From contig JAPFFF010000007.1 of assembly GCA_039105265.1 (NCBI GenBank), positions 5,642,001-5,706,000 of the forward strand: 64,000 bases of DNA, in the 5' to 3' direction. A model generated the notes under the pieces. It worked only from the letters and a program-made list of their open reading frames with translations. It was not told the origin of the DNA and ran no database searches. Position 1 is the stretch's first letter. The number at the start of each line of letters is the position of its first letter. This DNA comes from Tritrichomonas musculus. Its lineage: Eukaryota; Parabasalia; Tritrichomonadida; Tritrichomonadidae. Of this stretch, positions 36,601 through 45,725 are shown piece after piece. Position numbers and translations under genes: made by a program.

Positions 36601-38902
36601 ATAGATAGTCTTTGAATCTAAATACTAAATTTTGTGGTATGTCATAATCTTTATCTATATCCCATCTCATACAATAATAATTGGATTCTTCATACGTCTT
36701 AGATGGTCTATATAAATATAACTGGTCTGATTCCTTCAAGGTAAAATACTTGGAGTCAGTTGATGGAGTAGAGGGAACAACATCATAGATTGTTTGATAT
36801 TTGGAGACCAATGAGTTATATTGATTTCGAAATACTTCTAATATATCATCATCAATCTCAATTACAATTTTATTTCCATCAGGGTCAACAATATCAAAGC
36901 TATTTTCATCATCAGTATTAACAACGTCATTATCATCAACTTCAAGTGTACGAGCATGAGGAGCAGGAGGATGTCGTGTAATCTTATTTACAATCCATTG
37001 GGCACCTCTTCCTATTGGTTCGAAAAGGGCAGCTATTAGAATTACACATAAACAAAATGCCCCAACGCCTAAACCCCCAGCGATTGCATATACAAGTATT
37101 ACATAAACATACAGAATTAAATCAGAATAACCTCCTATATATTGCCAAAATTGAGCATCTATCCAATTTCCGCCTATCTGTATAATATTATTAACTAAAT
37201 TCGGGTAGTTCATGATAAAATCAACTATGAAGTGCCATAAGTTGCTCCAAAATAATGTAAATGAGCTATATGCTATTTTAATCATTCGAATTCCTTCATT
37301 CTTTAATTCATCAATTTTGTTATTAAGTCTTGGTGTCAATTCTTTTATCTCATCAATGACCTGATGCAAATCTACATCCTTAAAGTCAGCATCTGCATCT
37401 TCTCCTCCAATATAAAAGATTACCCCCACTTTTTCATTATCTTTAACAGCTTCATATGCAATATCCACAATACTATCAATACCATACCAGATAAAATAAA
37501 ATAAGTTATATATAATCTTCATAAATTCTTTTGTCGCAAAAGCAATTGTTTTATAAGTTAATTTAATAGGCTGTTTAGCAAGAGATAGGGTAGTTGAAAT
37601 GATATTATACAATAAGTCTTTTATCCATCCTATTGTCTCTTTACTATATAACCAAAACTTGGATACTGTTAATTTGAGTACTTCTGGTTCTATTATTTTT
37701 GGAATCGTATATTCTTCGAGTTTCTTTAATTCATCAATAGGAGGAATTACATAAACCATATCTTCTTTGTTAACTAACTCTTTTGGTGGTTCAGTTGGAG
37801 TAGGCGTAGGTGTAGGTGTAGGGTCTGGAGTTGGCTCAGGTGTTGGAGTAGGTGGTGGTGTTTCATCAATTTCTATTTTAACCTCATGTATTTCTGGTTC
37901 ACCAGTTGTTTTATTAATTAGGCACATGGAAGTATTACCACCTGTTAAGTTCAAGAGAGTCTCATAACTTATGGTTTGATCATTTAATGCATCTATCCAT
38001 TTAGTAATATTAGCAGCTGTTGTATTTGTTTTCTCAGCAAAGTCTTTCATGTTATTTATCTTTGTCTCATTGACATCAAAGATAGTTTCATTAGTAGTTT
38101 CATTAACTTTTAAATCTACATATTTAATGGGCTCAATCTCAGTAAAATCAACAGTATTATTTTTTATCCACTTTGATATATTATCATTACTTGTACTTAA
38201 CTCTTTTATTATAGTTTCCATGTTTTTAGGTTTTATTGTATCTGTTCCATAGGTAATTGCTTTGGTAGTTTCATCTACATGTTCGACAATTATTTTTAAG
38301 TCCTTTAATGTATTCCAATCGATACTTGGAACAATTGCATTATTAACTTCATCTATATTTTGAATCATTAAATTCATAACATCTAACATACCTTTTTGAT
38401 TCGCTGTTAATGCTTCTATTAACTTCTTATATGTACTAACATCATATTCTTCTTCTATTATATCTTTATCACTTATCTCTCCAGTAAAATATTTTAAGGT
38501 AGCTCCTGGTGCAATACCAGAATCTACATCTTCCCTCATTTTAGTTAAAAAGACTTCTAAATTTTTAGCACTGTCTCTTAATCTTTCATATAGTTTATTG
38601 AGACTAGCACAATATTGTATTTTTGTCGTTAGTGTACCATCAGTATTCCATGTATATATACCTTTACCTCCCATAATGTTAAGAGCACCAAAAGACTCGA
38701 GCCCATTTTTATCCAGATAGTCACTAACCAATTTTATGTCTATCTCTTCCTTATTATATAAGCAACTGAATTTTGGATAATCTTTAGGGTCTCCACCTCT
38801 TATGATATCGATGTTGTTTTCATCATTAACACTTATCTCTATGTCTTTGTCTTTTAGCTTCTCTGTTTCTCCTGATAACAAAGAATAAACTTTAATTGAC
38901 AT
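33635..38902 (-). CDS. Giant surface/membrane protein B2 (~1,755 aa)
   Basis: The start at 38,902 (MSIKVYSLLSG) is chosen because the longer frame would overlap the divergent gene at 38,919. In order it shows: a helical N-terminal third; a Pro/Thr-rich tract (TPTPEPTPDPTPTP, about 37,785-37,866); several hydrophobic helices; a strong membrane segment (LILYVYVILVYAIAGGLGVG, about 37,025-37,127); the WDG and QQFYEV modules shared with B1; a poly-Gly tract (about 35,517-35,583); beta-rich repeats; and a C-terminal heptad coil (LEARLAALEAK) matching B1's end. It is unusually long for a Maverick gene. The design of coiled coils, membrane span and long ectodomain fits an envelope- or surface-anchored adhesin, which is an inference. 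Confidence 0.6.
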   Translation of the reverse strand: MSIKVYSLLSGETEKLKDKDIEISVNDENNIDIIRGGDPKDYPKFSCLYNKEEIDIKLVSDYLDKNGLESFGALNIMGGKGIYTWNTDGTLTTKIQYCASLNKLYERLRDSAKNLEVFLTKMREDVDSGIAPGATLKYFTGEISDKDIIEEEYDVSTYKKLIEALTANQKGMLDVMNLMIQNIDEVNNAIVPSIDWNTLKDLKIIVEHVDETTKAITYGTDTIKPKNMETIIKELSTSNDNISKWIKNNTVDFTEIEPIKYVDLKVNETTNETIFDVNETKINNMKDFAEKTNTTAANITKWIDALNDQTISYETLLNLTGGNTSMCLINKTTGEPEIHEVKIEIDETPPPTPTPEPTPDPTPTPTPTPTEPPKELVNKEDMVYVIPPIDELKKLEEYTIPKIIEPEVLKLTVSKFWLYSKETIGWIKDLLYNIISTTLSLAKQPIKLTYKTIAFATKEFMKIIYNLFYFIWYGIDSIVDIAYEAVKDNEKVGVIFYIGGEDADADFKDVDLHQVIDEIKELTPRLNNKIDELKNEGIRMIKIAYSSFTLFWSNLWHFIVDFIMNYPNLVNNIIQIGGNWIDAQFWQYIGGYSDLILYVYVILVYAIAGGLGVGAFCLCVILIAALFEPIGRGAQWIVNKITRHPPAPHARTLEVDDNDVVNTDDENSFDIVDPDGNKIVIEIDDDILEVFRNQYNSLVSKYQTIYDVVPSTPSTDSKYFTLKESDQLYLYRPSKTYEESNYYCMRWDIDKDYDIPQNLVFRFKDYLFGHNWELTWDGKNWTGNNCQNMCTEKISYMNTNNGAPALTIKHNERIGRWIKGTIKEDLTDDDNYAHILKDYLTNWRVVKKDGTILSEGITATFDSSGSGTLTQDGYKYEQARMYVDAPSGLNADDGLYVYADLNINGNITELKWDCHPTHCINSGVMHTYGSNPCLESFNYHREKRHSIKIIEGFNHKNIRIYIEKELFDFDVKVNPFDIIIQQQFYEVEPDPRKCTTISTDYNIYSSKIIWADNIMTMRRDLNVVGGITDILAYDYALLKQTVDNLVEQMRIQAMYNEYTDSIKQGVAVANSILNILASTVCIASALSTLNMSNNSVTINTYQTRPFPAGPGGNGGGGGGGGGGYPGDGGSGFQGKFLVNVDLKADKMTMERFLPITTTVQNPVAGAISTFSATQVVLSTTHALTQLGNAIATLGSNVLHFFRNRPDTNGTETLNINSSSITITDNDTDNATNTITTTEQSLERTHREVQPQVVTDETDEIRTDITVPQTTMTNTASTTIALRNQVPVINISGIQYTLEDIADMTRAERNALVASHPDILRIQYHGREWFNVYDLFYNDQLIIHNNVFQRRTLIRPADIEMTDRIHRATDNNWSIEWEGTTYTARDIEQLSMQDRLNLPFVQNGDIGLEPYLNDQTMEAWINIIDHRGETIDPIVATIDYSAPTTANISGGQVRFVGINSQIEVNANGVRYQHYDLVATTDTWTVPGTTPAITARMIEQMSDEQRGELMDNIYSHGNLLAFNDTLDETTGEEITQVLYNGNVVATIDRRRLHVINIVNGVIEMYQQDGVISATTQVIMGAVGYVARRFLHGQWQFVRHHPGDAAAIAGVAAEAYVANRIGLFNIPSWFRRNDNPETLAEEDVLEKILAWAYHEETDDEPELEITMKDADKMMVSFDTCINIAKTYRDTLKGTIAFMCEKIKELENKSSTKHPLEDIDMTAYITKVEVKEMIDQKDAYIDTLEARLAALEAKCANIE

Positions 38903-38918
38903 TTTAGGATATAATAAA

Positions 38919-39659
38919 ATGCTAGTATCAGTACAAAGCACAAATGCAGATGAATATAATAAGGTATCGGTTAATTTAGATATACCTTGGAAGTGTAAAT
39001 ATGTCAAGTATTATGTATCTTCATTAAGCACCTTGAGTAATATTCTGTTAACCAATGATGAAGATTATATTGAGATGTCAAGTGATTCAGTACCTATTAA
39101 AGCCTATTTTCGAACTCCTAAATTTTCTTATACAATCAAAGAATTACAATCGGTATTAAATTTAATGTCTTGGTTTCAATGGGAGTATAAACAAGAAACA
39201 AGAACATTCCAAATAAAAACCACAATGAAGACTACCATTACGTCTTTAACTCATCGAGCTGCATTAGTAACTGGTCTTTATAATACTCCATTGCCTTTAG
39301 AGTTACCTGCTAATACAACCTATATAATAAAAGATATACCAATATTAAATCATACTAAGTTGTATCTAGTATCTCTACAAGGTAATGCCATATACTCGAA
39401 TATAGGTGAACAACAATATACACCTTCAGTTATTGGTACAATAAATACCTTCACTGTAGATAAGAAACCACTTATCTATGATTTCGAGACTGAGGGTAAG
39501 CCTTTAAAAATAAAAACATTTACAGATTCATTAAAGTTTTTAGAATTAAGTTTAGTAGATTTTCAATACCAGCCGATATTGTTAAAAAGTCCTTTGTTCA
39601 TAACTATCAAAATTAAACCATCTAACTCGACTGATATCAATGATGTTATAACTAAGTAA
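38919..39659 (+). CDS. 246-aa beta-rich protein, candidate penton/minor capsid protein
   Basis: Divergent from B2 with a 16-base gap and convergent with PolB (8-base overlap of the ends). Predicted beta-rich throughout: WKCKYVKYYVSSLSTLSN, FSYTIKELQSVLNLMSWF, and a closing FLELSLVDFQYQPILLKSPL. The strand order and the final (L/I).(L/F)S(L)VDF......LKSPLFI(T)I pattern resemble penton-type jelly-roll proteins of Polintons, with the right size (~250 aa). No clear homologue occurs in A or C, apart from the loosely similar closing strand of the 126/110-aa proteins. This is the only element B protein that looks like a capsid part. Confidence 0.42.
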   Translation: MLVSVQSTNADEYNKVSVNLDIPWKCKYVKYYVSSLSTLSNILLTNDEDYIEMSSDSVPIKAYFRTPKFSYTIKELQSVLNLMSWFQWEYKQETRTFQIKTTMKTTITSLTHRAALVTGLYNTPLPLELPANTTYIIKDIPILNHTKLYLVSLQGNAIYSNIGEQQYTPSVIGTINTFTVDKKPLIYDFETEGKPLKIKTFTDSLKFLELSLVDFQYQPILLKSPLFITIKIKPSNSTDINDVITK

Positions 39660-42600
39660 ACCTAAGAGTACGTGCAAATTTAGGTAAGTTGGTTTGTTGA
39701 AATGTCTTTGACTTCCTGAATGCATTCGAACCATCCAACAAATCAAATGTCATACTTTCTCCTTCATGCATTCTTTCAAAAAGCTCTTCAACTGAGATAT
39801 CCATCCTTTTGCACTTGTTGAGAATAACTTGTTTTGGAATTCCTTTGAGTCTAATATGATATCCTTCATTTCCTTGTTCATCAACCAAGATATCGAGGTA
39901 GCTCTTTTTACCAAGTGCAATGAGTTTTCTTGAGTGTATTTCCCCTTGACTACCTTCGAACTCATCAAAGTCATTATGAAACTGACACATATTTTTTCCA
40001 ATAAGAGGTTGATGATACTTGAACTGGAATAAGTCAGCTATCCTTGGTACATCTTTTTCAAGTACATGCATACTATCAGTATCTTGATAAAAGATAGGTA
40101 TACCTGCTTGCTCAGCTGTAGCCATAACCCTGTTCATTAAGTGCTTACTCCAAGAGAGAACGCTTGCACCAAATTGAGGTAGGTTGAAATGGTCATTAAT
40201 TGGTTTCAACTTCTTGACATAGCACTTATCAATATTAGCATCTTCAACAACCTCCTTGATAAAGTTGTAGTTCCTCCAGAGGTACTTGTATAGTTGGCTT
40301 TTTGGTACTGTCTTGGTTTCAGTCTTTGTTGCTTTTAATATTGACTTGCCATATATGGAGTTGAGGAGGAGCTTTATTGTTTGTTCAAGAGGGTTCTTTT
40401 GCTTTTTATAACTTGCCCTGAGATTAAAGAGCTTCTCAATGAACTCATTGATTTTCTTGTTAAATCCTTCATCAAAGTAATAGCCACGTATTAACTCATA
40501 TTCAACATCATAAAATTCGAACAAGTCCATGAGACCTACTTTATCGATATAATAATGGTCAACAAGGAAATTGCCGAATATTTTACTACCTGCTTCATTC
40601 CTTGTAAATACTTGTCCAAATTTATATGGCTCTTTTGATTTACATTCGAGTTTCTTGATGTTGACTTCGATAAAGAATGTATCATATTGCATAAGTTGTT
40701 CATGTGTTGTACCTTGTGGTATTACTTTAGGTCTTCCTAATGGTATACCATCCATAACATACATTGCAGATGGATATAAGCTAACTGCATCAAAGTCTTG
40801 TATCTTTCCTTCGATGTATTGCTTTTCATTACCTGCTGTCATTGTTCTTCCACCAGAGACACATCGTTGTATGAAGTCTTGACACTTACCTGATAGTTCA
40901 TAACATCCATCAAAGCAACCATATTTCTTGGCAAAGCAGTATCCAATAGCACTTATAGATATAAAATCATGAACACCATACATATCTGTCTTTGTCTCTT
41001 TAAAGACTGCTTTCAGGTCTTCATTAAATTTTTCCATTCCCTTCATCAAAACAATACAGTCCTTGAAACAATAGAAGATGGCATATTTAATGATGTCGAT
41101 TTTGCCATCATTATAGCAATTTGCGATTTTTGCATTTTCGATAATCTGCTTGCAGTTTGCATCAAGTTGTGCTTTCGATAACTTATCTGCATTTTCATCG
41201 ATGTATTGCTGTTGGAACTCAGTAGCATCAACAATTCTTCTTTGAATGTTCTCTTGTGTATATAGCTTATATGCCATGACTTCCTTGTGAACATTGAGGT
41301 TGAACATTGTAGCAAATTTACTTAATGCTTGAGGTATTATACTATATGAGTTCCTGAATGTTAATCGCTTTTTGACTTTCCTTGTACCTTCTTCGAATAA
41401 TGTCATGATGATTTGCAACACAGTTCCACTTCGTTCTGTTATCTGTGTATCCCATCCAGGTGTGTTAATGAAAAAACATGCATCATACTTGAGGTTATGA
41501 AAATATGTTAATGAGCCACTCCATAAATAATTCAAGAGCTTCTGTCCACAATCTTCACCTTGAATAGATATTTTATGTATGTTGGCTCCATCTCGAAAGA
41601 TCGTACAATTGAGATATGGTATATGTGGACTGACTGTCGAGTTTGTTTCGAAGTCGCTATAATAAATCCTTGACCATGTATTTTGTTTCTTTTTATTATT
41701 CTCAATGAGTCTTGTACTTTGTTCTGCATTATATTCGAGACTTACATAGTCATTAACATGTTCATATTCAGTTGTGTTGATAATATCCATTTCGCATGCT
41801 TTGATTTCTTCAAATAGATGTAACTCAAACATCTTTTGGAAAAAGGTTATTGGTTTGATTCCTTCATGTTTATAGTCTTTGACAGTCTTTCCATTTTTCT
41901 CCAATCTTGCTATCATACATCTTTTGTCAAAAGGCATATATGCAAATGTTCTATCAAGTTCTTCATAGTGTTGAAGGTAGAATAATGTACAAGGTATTTT
42001 CCTGTTGAGCATATAATGGTCTTTGAACAATATCAGGTTAACTTCTCTTTTAAAATCAACAGACCATTTTTTCTTTCTGGTGTTGATTCTTGTTTCATAC
42101 TTGTATTTATCAGGTTGTTCAACAATTCTAATGATACTAAAATTGCACTTGAACTTTTTAGCTACTTCTTCTATCTTGTTATTGGGTATGGCTCTTGTTT
42201 GAACAAAAAATCGTAAGTCATCTATTTCATCATCAGTGAACACACCTGATTGTATACAAGCATATACAAAACAATTATCTCTGTAGTTCTCTTTCCTTAC
42301 CTCATGAAAGATTTGGTATGTAGATAAGTCTATAGGTGATAGATTGATGTATGGGAAAAAACTACCTTCTGGTGTATTTCGATAGTCTTCATCAATTTCG
42401 ACTTCATCATCATAGATTTCATGAGTATCCATATCTTGCATCTTGGTTCTAAAATGAACACCATCATTTGTTTTGTTCATGTCAATAAATTGTACCTCAT
42501 ATCGAACTGGAATGAACATGTTTGAGATATATGGATTAGTGTCTGATTGGTCTTCACTTAAATCAAGTTCTCCTGTTATATGACCTAATGTACTTTCGAT

Positions 42601-42936
42601 GTTGTGCTTATCACTGAGTGTGAAGTACTTATAAGTTCCATCAAGTGCAATTGCTTTAACAATAGGTCTTCCAACATTTTTCTTTTTATGTATCTGTCGT
42701 AGTGCTTCCGTAAATGCGTACCTCTTATCTTCATCTTGATTGATGTCTGTAGCAAAACCAATACCTTGTCCTGCAGGAATCATGAGCTTCCTCATTTCTT
42801 CTTTAAATTTGTCTTTCTTTTGGTATTGTTTTGCACGTCGATTATATTCACGACGAAACTGTGATTTTGTATCAGCATAGACATCTCCAATAGCATCTAA
42901 AAAATTATCTTCAATGTCCTTGTTCATGTTTAACAT
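39652..42936 (-). CDS. Protein-primed family B DNA polymerase, second lineage
   Basis: Replicates element B. The start at 42,936 (MLNMNKDIED) is preferred over an upstream Met that would add a Phe-rich leader. Motifs are: exonuclease SDFETN, TYFHNLKYDACFF and YCFKDCIVL; polymerase DFDAVSLYPSAM, LLLNSIYGKS and FYQDTDSM; then HIRLKG. The N-terminal region has NCFVYACIQSG and a later DHYMLN, the same CF...H layout seen in the A/C polymerases. It lacks the embedded HNH domain and zinc motif of those polymerases, is ~250-500 residues shorter, and shares only family-level motifs with them. It is therefore a separate branch, not a diverged copy. Confidence 0.9.
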   Translation of the reverse strand: MLNMNKDIEDNFLDAIGDVYADTKSQFRREYNRRAKQYQKKDKFKEEMRKLMIPAGQGIGFATDINQDEDKRYAFTEALRQIHKKKNVGRPIVKAIALDGTYKYFTLSDKHNIESTLGHITGELDLSEDQSDTNPYISNMFIPVRYEVQFIDMNKTNDGVHFRTKMQDMDTHEIYDDEVEIDEDYRNTPEGSFFPYINLSPIDLSTYQIFHEVRKENYRDNCFVYACIQSGVFTDDEIDDLRFFVQTRAIPNNKIEEVAKKFKCNFSIIRIVEQPDKYKYETRINTRKKKWSVDFKREVNLILFKDHYMLNRKIPCTLFYLQHYEELDRTFAYMPFDKRCMIARLEKNGKTVKDYKHEGIKPITFFQKMFELHLFEEIKACEMDIINTTEYEHVNDYVSLEYNAEQSTRLIENNKKKQNTWSRIYYSDFETNSTVSPHIPYLNCTIFRDGANIHKISIQGEDCGQKLLNYLWSGSLTYFHNLKYDACFFINTPGWDTQITERSGTVLQIIMTLFEEGTRKVKKRLTFRNSYSIIPQALSKFATMFNLNVHKEVMAYKLYTQENIQRRIVDATEFQQQYIDENADKLSKAQLDANCKQIIENAKIANCYNDGKIDIIKYAIFYCFKDCIVLMKGMEKFNEDLKAVFKETKTDMYGVHDFISISAIGYCFAKKYGCFDGCYELSGKCQDFIQRCVSGGRTMTAGNEKQYIEGKIQDFDAVSLYPSAMYVMDGIPLGRPKVIPQGTTHEQLMQYDTFFIEVNIKKLECKSKEPYKFGQVFTRNEAGSKIFGNFLVDHYYIDKVGLMDLFEFYDVEYELIRGYYFDEGFNKKINEFIEKLFNLRASYKKQKNPLEQTIKLLLNSIYGKSILKATKTETKTVPKSQLYKYLWRNYNFIKEVVEDANIDKCYVKKLKPINDHFNLPQFGASVLSWSKHLMNRVMATAEQAGIPIFYQDTDSMHVLEKDVPRIADLFQFKYHQPLIGKNMCQFHNDFDEFEGSQGEIHSRKLIALGKKSYLDILVDEQGNEGYHIRLKGIPKQVILNKCKRMDISVEELFERMHEGESMTFDLLDGSNAFRKSKTFQQTNLPKFARTLRFT

Positions 42937-43010
42937 AAAATAAAAGTGAAACGATAAAAATAAAAACAAAGAAAAAGTTAAAAAAATTATTTTTTTAGTT
43001 ATGACCTATC

Positions 43011-44432
43011 TTATTGGGGGTAATCATCATCATCAACGACATTATCATCGAGATGTGGAAAATGATATTGGAACTCATTTCCTTTCACCTTCGATTCAGA
43101 GTTCCGTTGAATTTCGTTCTTCTCCATTGATTCACCCCATTGCCTCATGGCTTTCAGCACTTGCTTCGGTGATTGCTTCCTTCCACTTCTCTCGAAGCTG
43201 CATGCTTTGTCCAACTTCTCTTTCTCTTCTTGTGATAAGTATTGTCGAAGATGATAAACGCAATTGGACAACTTCCATCCATAGGACTTGAACACGCTCG
43301 TCTGATCTGGTGCTTTTTTCTTGTCATATGATTCAACAGCTTCCAACATGTTTCGAAGATAATCAGCTTCTTTCATCATCAAGTTCGATCTTGCCAACTT
43401 TTCAGCAAATGCATCATCTGTTGGAGGACCAGCTTGTTGAGCATTTTTGAGATCTGACACGTCCTTCTTTAGATCGTGAATTTTGTTAATGTACTTCGCC
43501 ACCTTTTTTGGAGTAAGTTCCAATTTCATCAGCTCGAGTGCGTATTCGTCGTTATTATCAATGTCTTTCCTGAGTTCTTCAGCATTGTGATTGATGTCTT
43601 CAATGTGAAATTCTACACCAGTCATTTTCTCCTCCAACTTCGTTAATCGTTCTTTCAAGTTTTCATTTTCTTCTATTAATTGTTCCATTTCTTCTCGAAA
43701 GTCGAATGGACGAACATTATCCTCCTTATAATCACTATTGGATTTCATTTCATGAACACTTTTCGGTGGCTTATATGGTTCTTTGCGAGCTGGTGATGGT
43801 TCTTGTTCATGATCAACTTCTTCTTCTTCTCCTTCTATCTTTGTTTCTTCTTTTGGATTGGAACCGAGTTTTTGATTCTCGACAAATGCAGATGGTCTAG
43901 CGAGAACTCTTGGAGGTGGTGGTATTTGTTGATTAGAAGGAGGTGGAGGAGGTGGAGGAACTTGTATTATATTATATGAGCGAGGTGGTGGAAAGACTTT
44001 ATTGGAAATTGGAACATATGGAACATATGGATTCTTCCTTCTTGCATCGTCTTCTTGCTTCAATCTTGCTAATGCTTCTTCTTCTTGCTGCTTCTTCAAT
44101 CTAGCTGCTTCTTCTTCTTGTTGCTTCTTCAATCGAGCTGCTTCTTCTTCTTCTTGCTTCTTCTTCAATCTAGCTGCTTCTTCTTCTTCTTGCTTCTTCT
44201 TCAATCTAGCTGCTTCTTCTTCTTGCTGCTTCTTCTTCAATCTAGCTGCTGCTTCTTCTTGCTGCTTCATGATGAACTGTCGCATGGATTCGAGTTGTTC
44301 TGGGGTCATGTTCTTGAGCCAAACTTCTGTGGGTGGAGCTGATGGCGGATCTGATGGTGGAGCTTGTTGACCCGATTGCTCGATCGAGTCAAATAGACTA
44401 ACATCGCTGTCTGAGCTGTAGTTGTATGACAT
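43011..44432 (-). CDS. Coiled-coil/proline-rich protein, 473 aa
   Basis: Residues about 55-125 are six to seven copies of an ~11-residue unit, QEEEAARLKKK. A Pro-rich segment (VPPPPPPPSNQ) and an acidic stretch follow, then a long coiled coil (EEMEQLIEENENLKERLTKL) and a folded C-terminal region with QTSVFKSYGWKLSNCVYHLR. Third-position GC is higher than in its neighbours. I do not recognise the family. It could be a host-derived cytoskeletal-type gene picked up by the element, or a scaffold protein. It follows PolB on the same strand. Confidence 0.6.
   Translation of the reverse strand: MSYNYSSDSDVSLFDSIEQSGQQAPPSDPPSAPPTEVWLKNMTPEQLESMRQFIMKQQEEAAARLKKKQQEEEAARLKKKQEEEEAARLKKKQEEEEAARLKKQQEEEAARLKKQQEEEALARLKQEDDARRKNPYVPYVPISNKVFPPPRSYNIIQVPPPPPPPSNQQIPPPPRVLARPSAFVENQKLGSNPKEETKIEGEEEEVDHEQEPSPARKEPYKPPKSVHEMKSNSDYKEDNVRPFDFREEMEQLIEENENLKERLTKLEEKMTGVEFHIEDINHNAEELRKDIDNNDEYALELMKLELTPKKVAKYINKIHDLKKDVSDLKNAQQAGPPTDDAFAEKLARSNLMMKEADYLRNMLEAVESYDKKKAPDQTSVFKSYGWKLSNCVYHLRQYLSQEEKEKLDKACSFERSGRKQSPKQVLKAMRQWGESMEKNEIQRNSESKVKGNEFQYHFPHLDDNVVDDDDYPQ
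44060..44275 (-). repeat. In-frame ~33-base coding repeat in 473-aa gene
   Basis: Repeated cttcttcttgctgcttcttc / aatctagctgc units on the plus strand, encoding QEEEAARLKKK in tandem. Unit lengths vary by a codon or so and all keep frame. Confidence 0.85.
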
Positions 44433-44622
44433 ACAAGTATAAAAATGATCTATTTTCTAGTTGATATCACTAAATTTTAAATTTCGTAGAAAAACTCGAA
44501 GGTAGATATTTTTCTTTGAAAAAGTTAAATACACTATAAAAATTCAAAAATTGAATTAAAAAAAATAAAATATATTGAAATTTTAAAAAAATATATTTAT
44601 TAATATCACTATTATTTTATTA

Positions 44623-45048
44623 ATGATGAATGAAGAAGAAGATAAAATAGAAGATATTTTACAAAAACAAACACCTCCTAAAGATCATGATTCATTCGAC
44701 TACAAAATTAATATAAACATGTCGAAAAAAATATCTCAACTAAAAGTTGAAGATGATACATCAAATTTAAGAACGATGTGTGAAAATTATGCTCATGCTC
44801 TTGAAAATGATGCACATCGACTTCGAGCAAAACAAAAAAAGAGGTATGATGAATGGTTTGACAGCCTCGAAAAAGATTGTTATCCTGCAAGAGACATTGT
44901 TAACTTGTACAACATGTTCTTTGGTCATGAACTATCTATTACTCGACTTGGTTTCGGGCATCTCGATGGAACAAAGAGACACTTTACACATAAGAAAGTG
45001 AAAAGAAACAAGAAGTTCATCACAATGTACTACAAGAAAAATGAATAA
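44623..45048 (+). CDS. 141-aa basic protein, possible winged-helix DNA-binding protein
   Basis: Not firmly recognised. The N-terminal third is acidic and the centre helical. The C-terminal ~55 residues (ARDIVNLYNMFFGHELSITR, then GTKRHFTHKKVKRNKKFI) have the look of a small helix-turn-helix or winged-helix fold with a basic wing. It may alternatively start at the internal Met of MSKKISQLKVED. It is divergent from the 473-aa gene across ~190 AT-rich bases and followed by the 19-base repeat array. Confidence 0.45.
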   Translation: MMNEEEDKIEDILQKQTPPKDHDSFDYKININMSKKISQLKVEDDTSNLRTMCENYAHALENDAHRLRAKQKKRYDEWFDSLEKDCYPARDIVNLYNMFFGHELSITRLGFGHLDGTKRHFTHKKVKRNKKFITMYYKKNE

Positions 45049-45082
45049 CTAAAAAAAAAAGTTTTTTTTTTTTTTAACTACA

Positions 45083-45392
45083 TGTTTTTCCTCATAAGCT
45101 ACCTTTTTCCTCATAAGCTACCTTTTTCCTCATAAGCTACCTTTTTCCTCATAAGCTACCTTTTTCCTCATAAGCTACCTTTTTCCTCATAAGCTACCTT
45201 TTTTCCTCATAAGCTACCTTTTTCCTCATAAGCTACCTTTTTCCTCATAAGCTACCTTTTTCCTCATAAGCTACCTTTTTCCTCATAAGCTACCTTTTTC
45301 CTCATAAGCTACCTTTTTCCTCATAAGCTACCTTTTTCCTCATAAGCTACCTCATTCTTCATAAGCTACCTCATTCTTCATAAGCTACCTTT
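45083..45392. repeat. ~16 copies of a 19-base tandem repeat
   Basis: The unit is ctttttcctcataagctac. Copies are almost identical except one with an extra T and the last two, which read attcttcataagctacc. The array starts ~35 bases after the 141-aa gene and runs into the 3' end of the bZIP-like gene, whose final codons (KKVAYEE) are the first degenerate unit read on the minus strand. Confidence 0.95.
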
Positions 45393-45649
45393 TTGCTTTC
45401 ATACAACATTATTTTTTCCTTCATACTTTGTACTTCTTTTTTCTTTCTTTCACGATATGCCTTTTGCTGTTGTTTACGTGCTTCATTTCGTTCTTCAACA
45501 GTTGCATACTTTTGCTTTCTACCACGTTTTTCTGTTGTTTCAGTTTTTGCAGTATCAATATTTTTGAGGTTGTTGTTACTCTTGGACTTCTTCAACTTCT
45601 TGATGATAGCTGTTTCCTTGAACTCACCCAAATCTAAATTTTGGCTCAT
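45371..45649 (-). CDS. bZIP-like basic-region protein, ~92 aa
   Basis: The start at 45,649 (MSQNLDLGEF) is preferred; the longer frame overlaps the divergent gene at 45,726. The core reads RGRKQKYATVEERNEARKQQ then QKAYRERKKKEVQSMK, a basic region like the R..(Q/N)..A.R.RKK type in bZIP factors and short 'RKAYRERKK' proteins of viruses and mobile elements. Only a short helix follows, so any leucine zipper would be brief. It probably binds DNA and may regulate element genes (inference). Its 3' end is made of the 19-base repeat, so the C terminus may vary between copies. Confidence 0.55.
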   Translation of the reverse strand: MSQNLDLGEFKETAIIKKLKKSKSNNNLKNIDTAKTETTEKRGRKQKYATVEERNEARKQQQKAYRERKKKEVQSMKEKIMLYESKKVAYEE

Positions 45650-45725
45650 GATTTCATTCGAGAAAAAAAATTGAATTATTTTTGAAAATTGAATATTCGC
45701 AAACAAAATCACTTCATTTTTTAAA

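Noticed and set aside
37767-37967. Gly/Val-repeat ORF on the plus strand
   Set aside because: Antisense reading of the Pro/Thr-rich tract of protein B2.
44002-44370. Cys/Ser/Phe-rich 122-aa ORF
   Set aside because: Antisense of the QEEEAARLKKK coding repeat.
43011-44432. Firm assignment of the 473-aa coiled-coil gene as a host gene
   Set aside because: Higher GC and repeat style hint at it, but the gene lies between PolB and other element B genes with normal spacing, so the origin is left open.
45083-45392. Telomere-like repeat
   Set aside because: 19-base unit is not telomere-like and lies between genes inside an element.
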